Origin: CAMEON01 sp964427175
Lineage (GTDB): Bacteria; Bacillota; Clostridia; Oscillospirales; CAG-272
NCBI GenBank assembly: GCA_964427175.1
Contig: CAYRTP010000037.1
Span: 1-17,625, forward strand
DNA length: 17,625 nt
Direction: 5' to 3'
Below are positions 1 to 6,361 of this stretch, piece after piece. Positions within the stretch are counted from its first letter, which is position 1; each line of letters begins with the position of its first letter. Under the pieces are notes generated by a model, which made no database searches, was not told the origin of the DNA, and was given only the letters and a program-made list of their open reading frames with translations. Position numbers and translations under genes: made by a program.

Positions 1-1001
1 TCGGCCTGGGCGGCGATCTTGCCCATGACCTTGACAACCAGGGCGGGGTGATCGCCCATGGCCGTCTCACCCGACAGCATGACGGCCGAGGTGCCGTCGA
101 ATACCGCGTTGGCTACGTCGGTGATCTCGGCACGGGTGGGGGTGGTCTTGTGGGTCATGGACTCCAGCATCTGAGTGGCGGTGATGACGATCTTACCCGA
201 CTGGTAACAACGGCGGATGAACCGCTTCTGCAGACCGGGCAGACGCTCGTAATCCACCTCAACGCCCATGTCGCCGCGGGCGACCATGATGCCGTTGGCG
301 TGCTTGAGGATCTCCTCGAAATTCTCAATGCCCTCCATGTTCTCGATCTTGGCAATGATGCGGATGTTGTGTCCGCCGTAGTAGTCCAGGTAGTTTCGCA
401 TGGCGATGACGTCATCGGCGTTGCGGACGAAGGAGGCGGCGATGTAGTCCACGTCGTTCTCCACGCCGAAGCGCAGGTCGGCCATGTCGGTCTCCGAGAG
501 GTAGGGAATATCCAGGTGGACGTTGGGGATGTTGACACCCTTGCGGTTGGACAGGTCGCCGCCGATGACCACGGTGCAGATCACGTCGGTCTCGGTCAGC
601 TCCTTGACGGTCAGCTCCAGACGGCCGTCATCGATGAGGACGCGGTCGCCAGCCTTGAGCTGGGAGGGAAGCTCGGCGTAGGTTATGGAGACGCAGGTTG
701 CGTCGCCATCCACCTCGCGGGCGGTCAGGGTAAAGGTATCCCCCGACTTGAGGGTGATCTTACCGTCCTTGAAGGTGCCGATGCGGACCTCGGGGCCCTT
801 GGTGTCCAGCATGATGGCGGCGGGCTTGCCCAGACGCTCGCGGACACGGCGGAAGGTCTCGATGACCTCCTTGTGGGATTCGTGATCTCCGTGGGAGAAG
901 TTGAGACGGGCTACGTTCATGCCCGCTTTGAGCATTTCGGTCATAACCTTCTCGGAACGGGAGGCGGGACCGATGGTGCAGACGATCTTTGTTTTCAGCA
1001 T
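1..1001 (-). CDS. pyk: Pyruvate kinase, N-terminal part (cut by left window edge)
   Basis: Pyruvate kinase transfers phosphate from phosphoenolpyruvate to ADP in the last step of glycolysis; cytoplasmic tetramer. The visible 333 residues begin MLKTKIVCTIGPAS and carry the family motifs in order: ARLNFSHG (31-38; R32, N34 and S36 match substrate and K+ ligands), LDTKGPEVR (65-73), the B-domain lid (about 70-165), IIAKIEN with the catalytic Lys at 218, and ARGDMG (241-246). ITATQMLESM and SGETAMG follow. The C-terminal regulatory part (100-250 residues in the family) lies left of position 1. The start is fixed by AAAGGAG (rc of 1009-1015) 7 nt upstream of the ATG. It is transcribed divergently from the lipoprotein gene at 1219. 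Identification is secure. Confidence 0.97.
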   Translation of the reverse strand, partial: MLKTKIVCTIGPASRSEKVMTEMLKAGMNVARLNFSHGDHESHKEVIETFRRVRERLGKPAAIMLDTKGPEVRIGTFKDGKITLKSGDTFTLTAREVDGDATCVSITYAELPSQLKAGDRVLIDDGRLELTVKELTETDVICTVVIGGDLSNRKGVNIPNVHLDIPYLSETDMADLRFGVENDVDYIAASFVRNADDVIAMRNYLDYYGGHNIRIIAKIENMEGIENFEEILKHANGIMVARGDMGVEVDYERLPGLQKRFIRRCYQSGKIVITATQMLESMTHKTTPTRAEITDVANAVFDGTSAVMLSGETAMGDHPALVVKVMGKIAAQA

Positions 1002-1031
1002 AGGAGAGCTCCTTTAATTTCATTCCCCTAT

Positions 1032-1060
1032 ATTATAGCACAATCCATGGAATTTGTACA
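1032..1060 (-). promoter_or_regulatory. Sigma-A promoter of pyruvate kinase gene
   Basis: On the minus strand a perfect TATAAT (rc of 1032-1037) is preceded by TGC, giving an extended -10. A 17-nt spacer separates it from TGTACA (1055-1060), which matches TTGACA at 4 of 6 positions. It lies about 30 nt upstream of the pyk start, with the ribosome site in between. Confidence 0.7.
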
Positions 1061-1148
1061 GGGGGTATTGGAAATTTTGTTGTTTTTTTTGCGATCGTCC
1101 GGCCCATTGCGGGTTTGTTATTTTTTTGTGAACAATTGCGTTGGACTA

Positions 1149-1178
1149 TTGCGGACGGCAGAAGGAATCGTGTATAAT
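1149..1178 (+). promoter_or_regulatory. Probable promoter of solute-binding lipoprotein gene
   Basis: TATAAT at 1173-1178 is perfect. The best -35 is the weak TTGCGG at 1149-1154, 18 nt upstream. The weak -35 suggests low or activator-dependent expression. The hexamer ATTGCG occurs at 1135-1140 and again at 1148-1153, so a bound regulator is possible but unproven. Confidence 0.5.
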
Positions 1179-1218
1179 AAAAGCGAAATCTTACGTCACC
1201 CGAAAGGAAATAGAAACC

Positions 1219-2709
1219 ATGAAATTTTCGGCTAAAAAACTGACGGCCCTTCTGCTGGCGGGTCTCATGCTCCTGCCCATGACCGCCTGCGGCAATGACC
1301 CCGACGAATCCCTCCGGACTGAGACTGATGCCGCCACCACCGAGGCGGTCATGGACGAGGAGACCCGTGACCCCAATTATACCTGCGATCTGTCTGCGAA
1401 CCTGGATTACGGTAATACCACCGTCGGTTTCCTCTACCCCGGCGACAGCCAGCGCGGCAAAGAGCTCAAAAGCGAGGGCTTGACCGGCGATATCATCGGC
1501 GACGCGGTCTACGAGAGAAACCTGGCCGTGGAGAATCAGCTCAATGTCAAGTTCGATTTCATCGATCGGGGATCCGACTTCGACGTGGTGTCCACCATCA
1601 ATAATTACGTCCAGGCGGGTGATCAGTCCGCCGAGCTGTTCTCCCTGGCATCCTACGTGTGCATGGGCCCCATCCTTTCGGGGGCCTACTTGAACCTGCG
1701 GGAGGTCGGTAACATCGACTTGGATAAGTTCTATTGGACCCAGGGCTATAACGAGCTCATGACCTTCGGGAACAACGTTCAGTTCGTGGCCAATTCCCCC
1801 GTAGCCATTTCCACCTTCCGCGCGGGCTACCTCACCCTGTTTAACCGCGACCTTTTGAGGGACCGCGGTATGCCCGACATCTATGAGGCCGTGGAGAACG
1901 GAACCTGGACTTTGGATTACCAGTACAACCTCATCAAGGATATCTACGTGGATGCCGACGGTGACGGACAGGCCAGCGACGGCGATATGTACGGTTTCAG
2001 TACGGGTACCGTGATCCTGCTGGATGGCTACTTCGTCGCCACGGGTGTCCAGCTCGTCCGACGCAACGAGGACGACGAGCGCGAATTCAACGAGGATTGC
2101 GTCGATCGGATGGTGGATGCGGTGGAGAGGGTCAGCCGTCTGCTCAACGCTCCCGGTGCCCACCTGAACCTGGGCGGCGGAACTACCATCGGTAAATTCA
2201 CCTCCGAGACCGCCATCATGATCAACGCCATGTTCAGCGACCTGGAGTCCCAGATCTCCGAGCTGGCCGACATCAGCTACGGTATCGCTCCCCTGCCCAA
2301 GCTGACCGAGTCCCAGGAGAACTACGGTACTTACATCCAGGACCAGGTCTCCTCCTTCGGTATTTCGGCCGCCGTGGGTGAGGAGGATCGCCAGGACATC
2401 CTGGGTGCCGTCATGGAGGCCATGGCCTACCACAGCAACGAGTTGGTGCGCCCCGCCTATTACGACTCGGTCCTTTCCCTCCGCTTCATGCAGGACCCCA
2501 CCTCCAAGAGCATCCTGGATACCATGTTCGAGTCCATCTCCTTTGACTACTGCTTCGTCACCGGTCTGGGCGGTGTCCGTGATGACCTTCGTACCCTCCT
2601 GCCCGAGAGCAACCCCTCCGTTGCCTCCAAACTCAAGACCTGGAAGTCCAGGATCAGTGCCACGCTCCGATCCGAGCAGAGAAAGATCGACAGGCTGGCA
2701 CAACGGTAA
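1219..2709 (+). CDS. Extracellular solute-binding lipoprotein (family 1-like, ABC importer type)
   Basis: A 496-residue secreted lipoprotein. The signal peptide has KK at 6-7, a hydrophobic stretch 8-20 and a lipobox MTAC with the lipidated Cys at 24. An acidic, Thr-rich linker (26-52) follows. The mature part resembles family 1 sugar-binding proteins. It includes DADGDGQASDGD (245-256), an EF-hand-like DxDxDG Ca2+ loop, followed by YGF, a motif common in this family. These proteins usually deliver oligosaccharides or similar solutes to an ABC permease, but no permease or ATPase gene is adjacent, so ligand and partner are unknown. The start is chosen at the lipoprotein ATG; AAAGGAAA (1203-1210) lies 8 nt upstream. 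A TTG start at 1141 would bury the signal peptide and precede the promoter -10, so it is excluded. Confidence 0.8.
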   Translation: MKFSAKKLTALLLAGLMLLPMTACGNDPDESLRTETDAATTEAVMDEETRDPNYTCDLSANLDYGNTTVGFLYPGDSQRGKELKSEGLTGDIIGDAVYERNLAVENQLNVKFDFIDRGSDFDVVSTINNYVQAGDQSAELFSLASYVCMGPILSGAYLNLREVGNIDLDKFYWTQGYNELMTFGNNVQFVANSPVAISTFRAGYLTLFNRDLLRDRGMPDIYEAVENGTWTLDYQYNLIKDIYVDADGDGQASDGDMYGFSTGTVILLDGYFVATGVQLVRRNEDDEREFNEDCVDRMVDAVERVSRLLNAPGAHLNLGGGTTIGKFTSETAIMINAMFSDLESQISELADISYGIAPLPKLTESQENYGTYIQDQVSSFGISAAVGEEDRQDILGAVMEAMAYHSNELVRPAYYDSVLSLRFMQDPTSKSILDTMFESISFDYCFVTGLGGVRDDLRTLLPESNPSVASKLKTWKSRISATLRSEQRKIDRLAQR

Positions 2710-2738
2710 GATACAGAGACACAAAACCGGAACGGCAC

Positions 2739-2781
2739 AAAGACCGCCCGACCCCCAAAAGGGAACGGGCGGTCTTTTTTT
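2739..2781 (+). terminator. Rho-independent terminator of lipoprotein gene
   Basis: A 12-bp stem AAAGACCGCCCG (2739-2750) pairs with CGGGCGGTCTTT (2766-2777) and runs into a T tract at 2775-2781. It lies 30 nt past the stop codon. On the opposite strand only a short T run follows the stem, so termination of the convergent gene is less certain. Confidence 0.9.
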
Positions 2782-2789
2782 GCGATGGG

Positions 2790-3326
2790 CTACTGCTTCT
2801 GATAATCATTCGTCAAGGGCAACTGCGCGCGGGCGAGGCGGTTCCAGGTGATGCGGTCCACGCGGCCGTCCTCGGGGAGGCGTTGGATACGCTGGAAATC
2901 CCTCACCGCCTGTTCGGTTGTCTCCCCGAAAATGCCGTCGATGGCCAGCAGGTCCGCGTCCAGCCCGTAGATGGTGATGATGTCCCGCAACAAAAGCTGG
3001 ATCACCGCCACGTAGATGTTCTCGTCCCCCCGCCCCACCGCGTAGTCGGCGGGCCGGCGGGGGAATATGTAGACGGGATCGGGACGGGTGCGGGACTCCA
3101 CCGAGTCCAGATACTCGTCAAATAACCGCGCCCATGTCTCGGCATCGGCGGCCCCCGTGACGGGAAGCCCGTACTTGCTCTGAAAGGCCGCCAGGGAAAC
3201 CCGCGTCTCCTCCCCGAAGATCCCGTCCTCGTCCACCGACGGAATGTCGGGATCGAATCGGGAAAGCTGGCGCAGGTAGCGTTGTAAATTGAAGATCGCT
3301 TGGGTCTCGTATGGTGATATGGCCAT
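2790..3326 (-). CDS. Protein of two peptidoglycan-binding domains
   Basis: 178 residues made almost entirely of two PG_binding_1-type repeats, about 9-73 and 104-168. Each has the hallmark pattern: a long first helix, then DGIFGEETRVSLAAFQ or DGIFGETTEQAVRDFQ, then a short G-containing turn and ETWxRL or ITWNRL. This fold binds peptidoglycan; no catalytic domain, signal peptide or membrane segment is present. It is the last of three same-strand genes and likely works with the SpoIID-like protein upstream, perhaps as a cortex-binding or inhibitory partner (inference). The start ATG is 6 nt from AAAGGAG (rc of 3333-3339). A longer form from 3389 would be read from the palindrome array and lacks a ribosome site. 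Confidence 0.85.
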   Translation of the reverse strand: MAISPYETQAIFNLQRYLRQLSRFDPDIPSVDEDGIFGEETRVSLAAFQSKYGLPVTGAADAETWARLFDEYLDSVESRTRPDPVYIFPRRPADYAVGRGDENIYVAVIQLLLRDIITIYGLDADLLAIDGIFGETTEQAVRDFQRIQRLPEDGRVDRITWNRLARAQLPLTNDYQKQ

Positions 3327-3347
3327 GAAATTCTCCTTTCGTTCTCC

Positions 3348-3450
3348 ATACGCGAAGCGTATATCACGCGCCCGTAGGGCGCATATCACACTCCCGCAGG
3401 GAGTATATCACACGCCCAACGGGCGTATATCACGTCCGCCAACGGCGGAC
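3348..3450. repeat. Ladder of five tandem palindromes joined by ATATCAC
   Basis: Five perfect hairpins stand in a row: ATACGC-GAA-GCGTAT (3348-3362), GCGCCC-GTA-GGGCGC (3368-3382), ACTCCC-GCA-GGGAGT (3390-3404), ACGCCC-AAC-GGGCGT (3412-3426) and GTCCGCC-AAC-GGCGGAC (3434-3450). All loops are 3 nt. The linker ATATCAC (3383-3389, 3405-3411, 3427-3433; also 3361-3367, overlapping the first stem) is constant while stems differ and keep full pairing. Hairpin centres are 20-23 bp apart. The array fills the whole gap between the stop codon at 3451 and the ribosome site of the downstream gene. Confidence 0.95.
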
Positions 3451-4851
3451 CTACTCCCCCACCGCGAACCCCGGGTATTGGCCCTCGCCCAGGCGGCTGC
3501 CCACGTAGAGGTCGCTGTAGAGGTCGGTGATCTCCCCCCAGGTCACCGCGTTGACGATGCCGCTGACGGGGAGCCCTACGGTTTGCTGGAAGGCGCGGAC
3601 CGAGGCCTCGGTACGGGGCCCGAAATAGCCCGTGGGGGTGACGGCGGGGATCTCGGGGAAGTACCCCGCAATGAAATTCAGGTACTCTTGGAGCACCCGT
3701 ACCGCCTCGGACTCCGAGCCCTGGCGGAGCACCTCGCCCCCGAAGGGAATGATGTTCCCCTCGGTGTAGGCCACGGGGATCTGACGGACGATACCGTAGT
3801 AGGCATCCACGATGGCGTTCCAGGTCTGCTCCCCCACCACGCCGTCCACGGGAAGCCCCAGGGCGGCCTGGGCGGCGAAGACGGCGTTTTGGGTGTCCTG
3901 ACCGTAAATTCCGTCAGGCTCCAGGGGCGGGATGGTGTCGTAGTAGGCCGAGAGGTAGTCCAGGTAGTATTGCAGGAGCGCCACGCCGCTGTTCTGATCT
4001 CCCAGGGAGAGACTGGAAGGGAACTGACGGTCCACGTCGCTGAAGCGAAGCCCCTCGGAGGTCAGGCTGTTCAGCCGCTTGACGGCGGTGTAGATGCGCT
4101 GGATGGCGTACCAGGTAGCGTTGCCCACGATGCCGTCGTCGGTGAGGTTGAAGGTCCGCTGGAAGGCCTTGACCGCCTCCTCGGTGTCGGCGCTGAAAAT
4201 GCCGTTGGGATAGCGGATCTTGGGGATGTTGGGGTAATTATCCGAAATGCGGTTGAGGCGGATCTGGAGCTGGCGCACCTCCCCGCCCGCGCTGTTGAAG
4301 CGCAGAGGCTCGGCGGGGGCGGAGGGGGAGACCCCGCCCACGGGAGCGTTTTGGATGATGTCGATGTCGCTTCCGTAGTAGTTGGTGAGGATGCGGTAGG
4401 GGGTAAAGCCCGCCCGCGCCAGACTGACCGAGCCCCACTGGGAGAGCCCGTCGCAGGTGACGGTGGTGCCGTTGCAGTACTGGGCGAACAGGGGCTCGAT
4501 GGTGCCTTGACGGCGGATGTAATCGTTGAAGATCTCCCCCACGATGCGCTGGATGTTCTCGAAAATGTCCCGCCCGTTGACGAAATACTGGTCATAGCGG
4601 GTGGAATTGGTGATGTCGAAATCGTAACCGCGGGAGCGGTAGTATTCGGTGTAGACCCGATTGAGGGCGTAGGAGATCTGGGCGTACACGTTGGCACGGA
4701 TGGCCTCCTCGGGCCAGGTGGGATAGATCTCGCTGGACGCGACGTTCATGATGTAGTCCATGAAGGGCAGGGTGACGTTCTGTGCAGGCTCATCCGGCGC
4801 GCCCAAATGGACGGTGATGTACTCGGGAATGGTAGGCAGTCCTACGGCCAT
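3451..4851 (-). CDS. SpoIID-like lytic domain with three peptidoglycan-binding domains (SleC-like)
   Basis: 466 residues. Residues 8-165 resemble the SpoIID/LytB domain: IPEYITVHLG, then VASSEIYPTWPEEAIRANVY (37-56), then YDFDITNSTRYDQYF (76-90), CNGTTVTCDGLSQWG (126-140) and YYG. Glu41 sits where SpoIID has its catalytic Glu (aligned from memory). SpoIID and the germination enzyme SleC are lytic transglycosylases of peptidoglycan. Three PG_binding_1 repeats follow (about 190-255, 285-352, 378-445), with YFGPRTEASVRAFQ-type motifs. No signal peptide is visible, which fits a protein made in the mother cell and packaged on the spore rather than secreted (inference). Start ATG is 5 nt from AAGGAGG (rc of 4857-4863). 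A start at 4932 would translate heptamer repeats and is rejected. Confidence 0.85.
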   Translation of the reverse strand: MAVGLPTIPEYITVHLGAPDEPAQNVTLPFMDYIMNVASSEIYPTWPEEAIRANVYAQISYALNRVYTEYYRSRGYDFDITNSTRYDQYFVNGRDIFENIQRIVGEIFNDYIRRQGTIEPLFAQYCNGTTVTCDGLSQWGSVSLARAGFTPYRILTNYYGSDIDIIQNAPVGGVSPSAPAEPLRFNSAGGEVRQLQIRLNRISDNYPNIPKIRYPNGIFSADTEEAVKAFQRTFNLTDDGIVGNATWYAIQRIYTAVKRLNSLTSEGLRFSDVDRQFPSSLSLGDQNSGVALLQYYLDYLSAYYDTIPPLEPDGIYGQDTQNAVFAAQAALGLPVDGVVGEQTWNAIVDAYYGIVRQIPVAYTEGNIIPFGGEVLRQGSESEAVRVLQEYLNFIAGYFPEIPAVTPTGYFGPRTEASVRAFQQTVGLPVSGIVNAVTWGEITDLYSDLYVGSRLGEGQYPGFAVGE

Positions 4852-4874
4852 GGGAACCTCCTTGGAAATGGGAT

Positions 4875-5029
4875 AAGTGACGAGTGATCGGTGACAAGTG
4901 ACAAGATACAAGTGACAAGTGACAAGTGACAAGTGACAAGTGGAAAGGCGGTATCTCGTATCTTAGTATCTTAGTATCTTGTATCTTGTATCTTGTATCT
5001 TGTATCTTGTATCTTGTATCTTGTCACTC
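4875..5029. repeat. Two mirrored heptamer minisatellites
   Basis: Block 1 (4875-4944) is ten head-to-tail heptamers in unbroken 7-bp register, mainly AAGTGAC with one AAGATAC and variants GAGTGAT, CGGTGAC and AAGTGGA. Block 2 (4951-5029) is ten GTATCTT or GTATCTC units, two separated by an extra A, and ends with GTCACTC. GTATCTT is the reverse complement of AAGATAC, and GTCACTC nearly that of AAGTGAC. The blocks therefore face each other and could fold into a long imperfect hairpin. They occupy nearly all of the gap between the two flanking minus-strand genes. Copy number is likely to vary between strains. Confidence 0.95.
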
Positions 5030-5039
5030 AATCGTTTCC

Positions 5040-5522
5040 TTACAAATTCGGACTCTCCCCCTCATAAAAGACCTCTCCGTCGGGGCGTAGGCCTTGGGAG
5101 TAGCCGTTTTCGGGCAGGGGAATGAGGGAAGCCCGCTGGATGGAGGTGATGCCGTCGAAGATGGGGATGCGTATGTAGGACTGGCGGAAATAATTGTCCA
5201 GGTTGACCTCGGCATCGTAGAGGGCGTAGGGAATGGGCGCGCCGTCCTTTGCGGGCTCCAGGGAGAGACTGCGGGCGGGGGCGGGGAGAGTCAGGACCTC
5301 GGTCTTGCCGTCGCCGCCGCTGTAGAGGACGGCCACCACGTCGCCGCCGTTGCCGTCGGACTCCGAGCGGTACTTCCGCAGGATGATCTCGGCCCCCTCC
5401 AGGGGAATGGCACCGCTGGCGGTGGTGATCTGGAAGACCAGCCGCCCCTGCCCGGTCATCTCGGACATCGGACGGTCGGCGGCGGGGGGACTTTGGGGAT
5501 TGGTGGAAGGATTGCGTTCCAT
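5040..5522 (-). CDS. Small protein resembling the SleC N-terminal (pro) region
   Basis: 160 residues, no signal peptide or membrane segment. After a Pro/Ser-rich start (1-26) comes a beta-rich domain of the type GRLVFQITTASGAIPLEGAE (26-45), VLTLPAPARSLSLEP (76-90), PYALYDAEVNLDNYF (98-112) and FDGITSIQRASLIPLP (122-137). This layout (opening strand, PVxGA, TLPAP, PY-A-V, I-I--IQ--S) is what I recall of the N-terminal region of clostridial SleC cortex-lytic enzymes and of related carboxypeptidase-regulatory-like folds. It is the first gene of the set and carries no hydrolase, so it could supply in trans a pro- or targeting domain. No convincing sigma-A promoter lies upstream; a sporulation sigma factor is possible. 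Start ATG is 6 nt from GGAGG (rc of 5529-5533). Confidence 0.7.
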   Translation of the reverse strand: MERNPSTNPQSPPAADRPMSEMTGQGRLVFQITTASGAIPLEGAEIILRKYRSESDGNGGDVVAVLYSGGDGKTEVLTLPAPARSLSLEPAKDGAPIPYALYDAEVNLDNYFRQSYIRIPIFDGITSIQRASLIPLPENGYSQGLRPDGEVFYEGESPNL

Positions 5523-5590
5523 AGGGTACCTCCGTTTGTGGATGATTGTCCTTACAGACTATGCGGCGGGGCGGGCAGGTGTGACGGGGG

Positions 5591-5619
5591 TTGACAAATT
5601 TGGGGAAAGGGGGTATAAT
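5591..5619 (+). promoter_or_regulatory. Perfect sigma-A promoter for the NTF2-like/DUF6472/nth operon
   Basis: TTGACA (5591-5596), a 17-nt spacer and TATAAT (5614-5619) match the consensus at all 12 positions. It faces the gene at 5713 and probably drives all three genes to 7069. Confidence 0.9.
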
Positions 5620-5641
5620 GATAAGCAAGCATCGTATTGTT

Positions 5642-5665
5642 GGGACCGGCGTCCTCGACGGTCCG
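5642..5665 (+). repeat. Solo copy of the GGGACCGGCGTCC repeat
   Basis: A 24-bp stretch starting GGGACCGGCGTCCTCGACGG is repeated at 13811-13834 (one mismatch) and inverted at 13875-13898 (identical). Here a single arm lies in the 5' leader, between the promoter and the gene at 5713. Confidence 0.9.
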
Positions 5666-5712
5666 CGCTTCTCGAAAAAACGATCTTTTCAATGAAAAGG
5701 AAACTTGATTTA

Positions 5713-6117
5713 ATGCGTAAAAAATACAAAATAGCGGTGATTGTACTTCTCACCATCGTTGCGCTGTTGCTTTTGGCCATATCAATTCGATGTTGGGTCG
5801 ATCAGTGGGTTTTTGAATTTTCCTTGGATGAGTATTCCGGCCATGTAGACACCTATTTGGGGAACCATGACCGTCTGTACGGAACCATTGAAACCGCCGA
5901 GGATGCCAGGGCCGTCGCAGAACGCATTTTGCAAGAAGAATATCGGGCCAAAGGGTATTATGCGGGTACGTCCAAACCGCTTACGGTATCTTTTGATGAA
6001 GAAAAGCAGGTATGGCTTGTGCAGGCCACAAAGTGTATCTTCGTGAAGGCAGGGGTTCATATTCTTTTGAACAAGGAAGATGGACGGGTGCTGGCCATTT
6101 GGATGGACAAATTTTAA
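5713..6117 (+). CDS. Membrane-anchored NTF2-fold-immunity-like protein
   Basis: 134 residues. A basic N-terminus (RKKYK) and one hydrophobic segment (about 8-26) anchor it, with the rest probably outside the membrane. The C-terminal part has IETAEDARAVAERILQEEY (59-77), KPLTVSFDEEKQVWLVQA (88-105) and GVHILLNKEDGRVLAIWMDK (114-133). That order (helix with AEDA-A-AE-IL, strand, VWLV, GV-I-L-K-DGRVL) resembles the NTF2-fold immunity domain of polymorphic-toxin systems. No toxin gene is adjacent, so an immunity role is unproven. ATG 5713 is preceded by GAAAAGG at 5694-5700, a long 12-nt spacing. An in-frame ATG at 5692 has no ribosome site but cannot be excluded. It is AT-richer than its neighbours, a hint of transfer. 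Confidence 0.7.
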   Translation: MRKKYKIAVIVLLTIVALLLLAISIRCWVDQWVFEFSLDEYSGHVDTYLGNHDRLYGTIETAEDARAVAERILQEEYRAKGYYAGTSKPLTVSFDEEKQVWLVQATKCIFVKAGVHILLNKEDGRVLAIWMDKF

Positions 6118-6141
6118 ATAACGATTAAAAGGAATCATATC

Positions 6142-6351
6142 ATGAACAAGAAACCCGAAACACAAAAAAAGCCCCCCGCAGGAAGATGTGAAGAATGCGA
6201 ATTTTACGATTACGACGAAGAACTGGACGCTTACGTCTGCCAGGTCAACCTGGATGAGGACGAGATGATCTCCTTTATCTCGGGGCAGACGGGACGGTGT
6301 CCCTACTACCGCTACTACGACGAGTACAAGAGCGTCCACAAGCAGATTTGA
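6142..6351 (+). CDS. DUF6472-like small Cys protein
   Basis: 69 residues of unknown function. The pattern CEECEFYDYDEELDAYVC (16-33) followed by NLDEDEM and GRCPYYRYYDEYKSVHKQ matches my memory of the clostridial DUF6472 family. Four Cys (CxxC, then two more) could bind a metal ion. The C-terminus is rich in Tyr and charged residues. AAAAGG (6127-6132) lies 9 nt before the ATG. The stop codon overlaps the ribosome site of the downstream nth gene, so the two are probably translationally coupled. Confidence 0.8.
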   Translation: MNKKPETQKKPPAGRCEECEFYDYDEELDAYVCQVNLDEDEMISFISGQTGRCPYYRYYDEYKSVHKQI

Positions 6352-6361
6352 GGAGGTACCT

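Noticed and set aside
1033..2724. 563-residue minus-strand frame opposite the lipoprotein gene
   Set aside because: Shadow frame; it would read through both the lipoprotein gene and the divergent promoter region and has no recognisable domain.
3348..3450. Possible CRISPR array
   Set aside because: The constant part is only 7 bp, the variable parts are perfect palindromes, and no cas genes are present.
3289..4887. 532-residue plus-strand frame across the peptidoglycan-binding genes
   Set aside because: Antisense shadow that runs through the palindrome ladder; the minus-strand frames have clear domains and ribosome sites.
4875..5029. Possible replication-origin iterons
   Set aside because: Seven-bp units with no replication gene nearby, placed inside an operon.
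5534..5590. Sigma-E or sigma-K promoter for the cortex-lytic set
   Set aside because: CATAGTCT on the minus strand only partly matches the -10 consensus and no -35 element is at the right distance.
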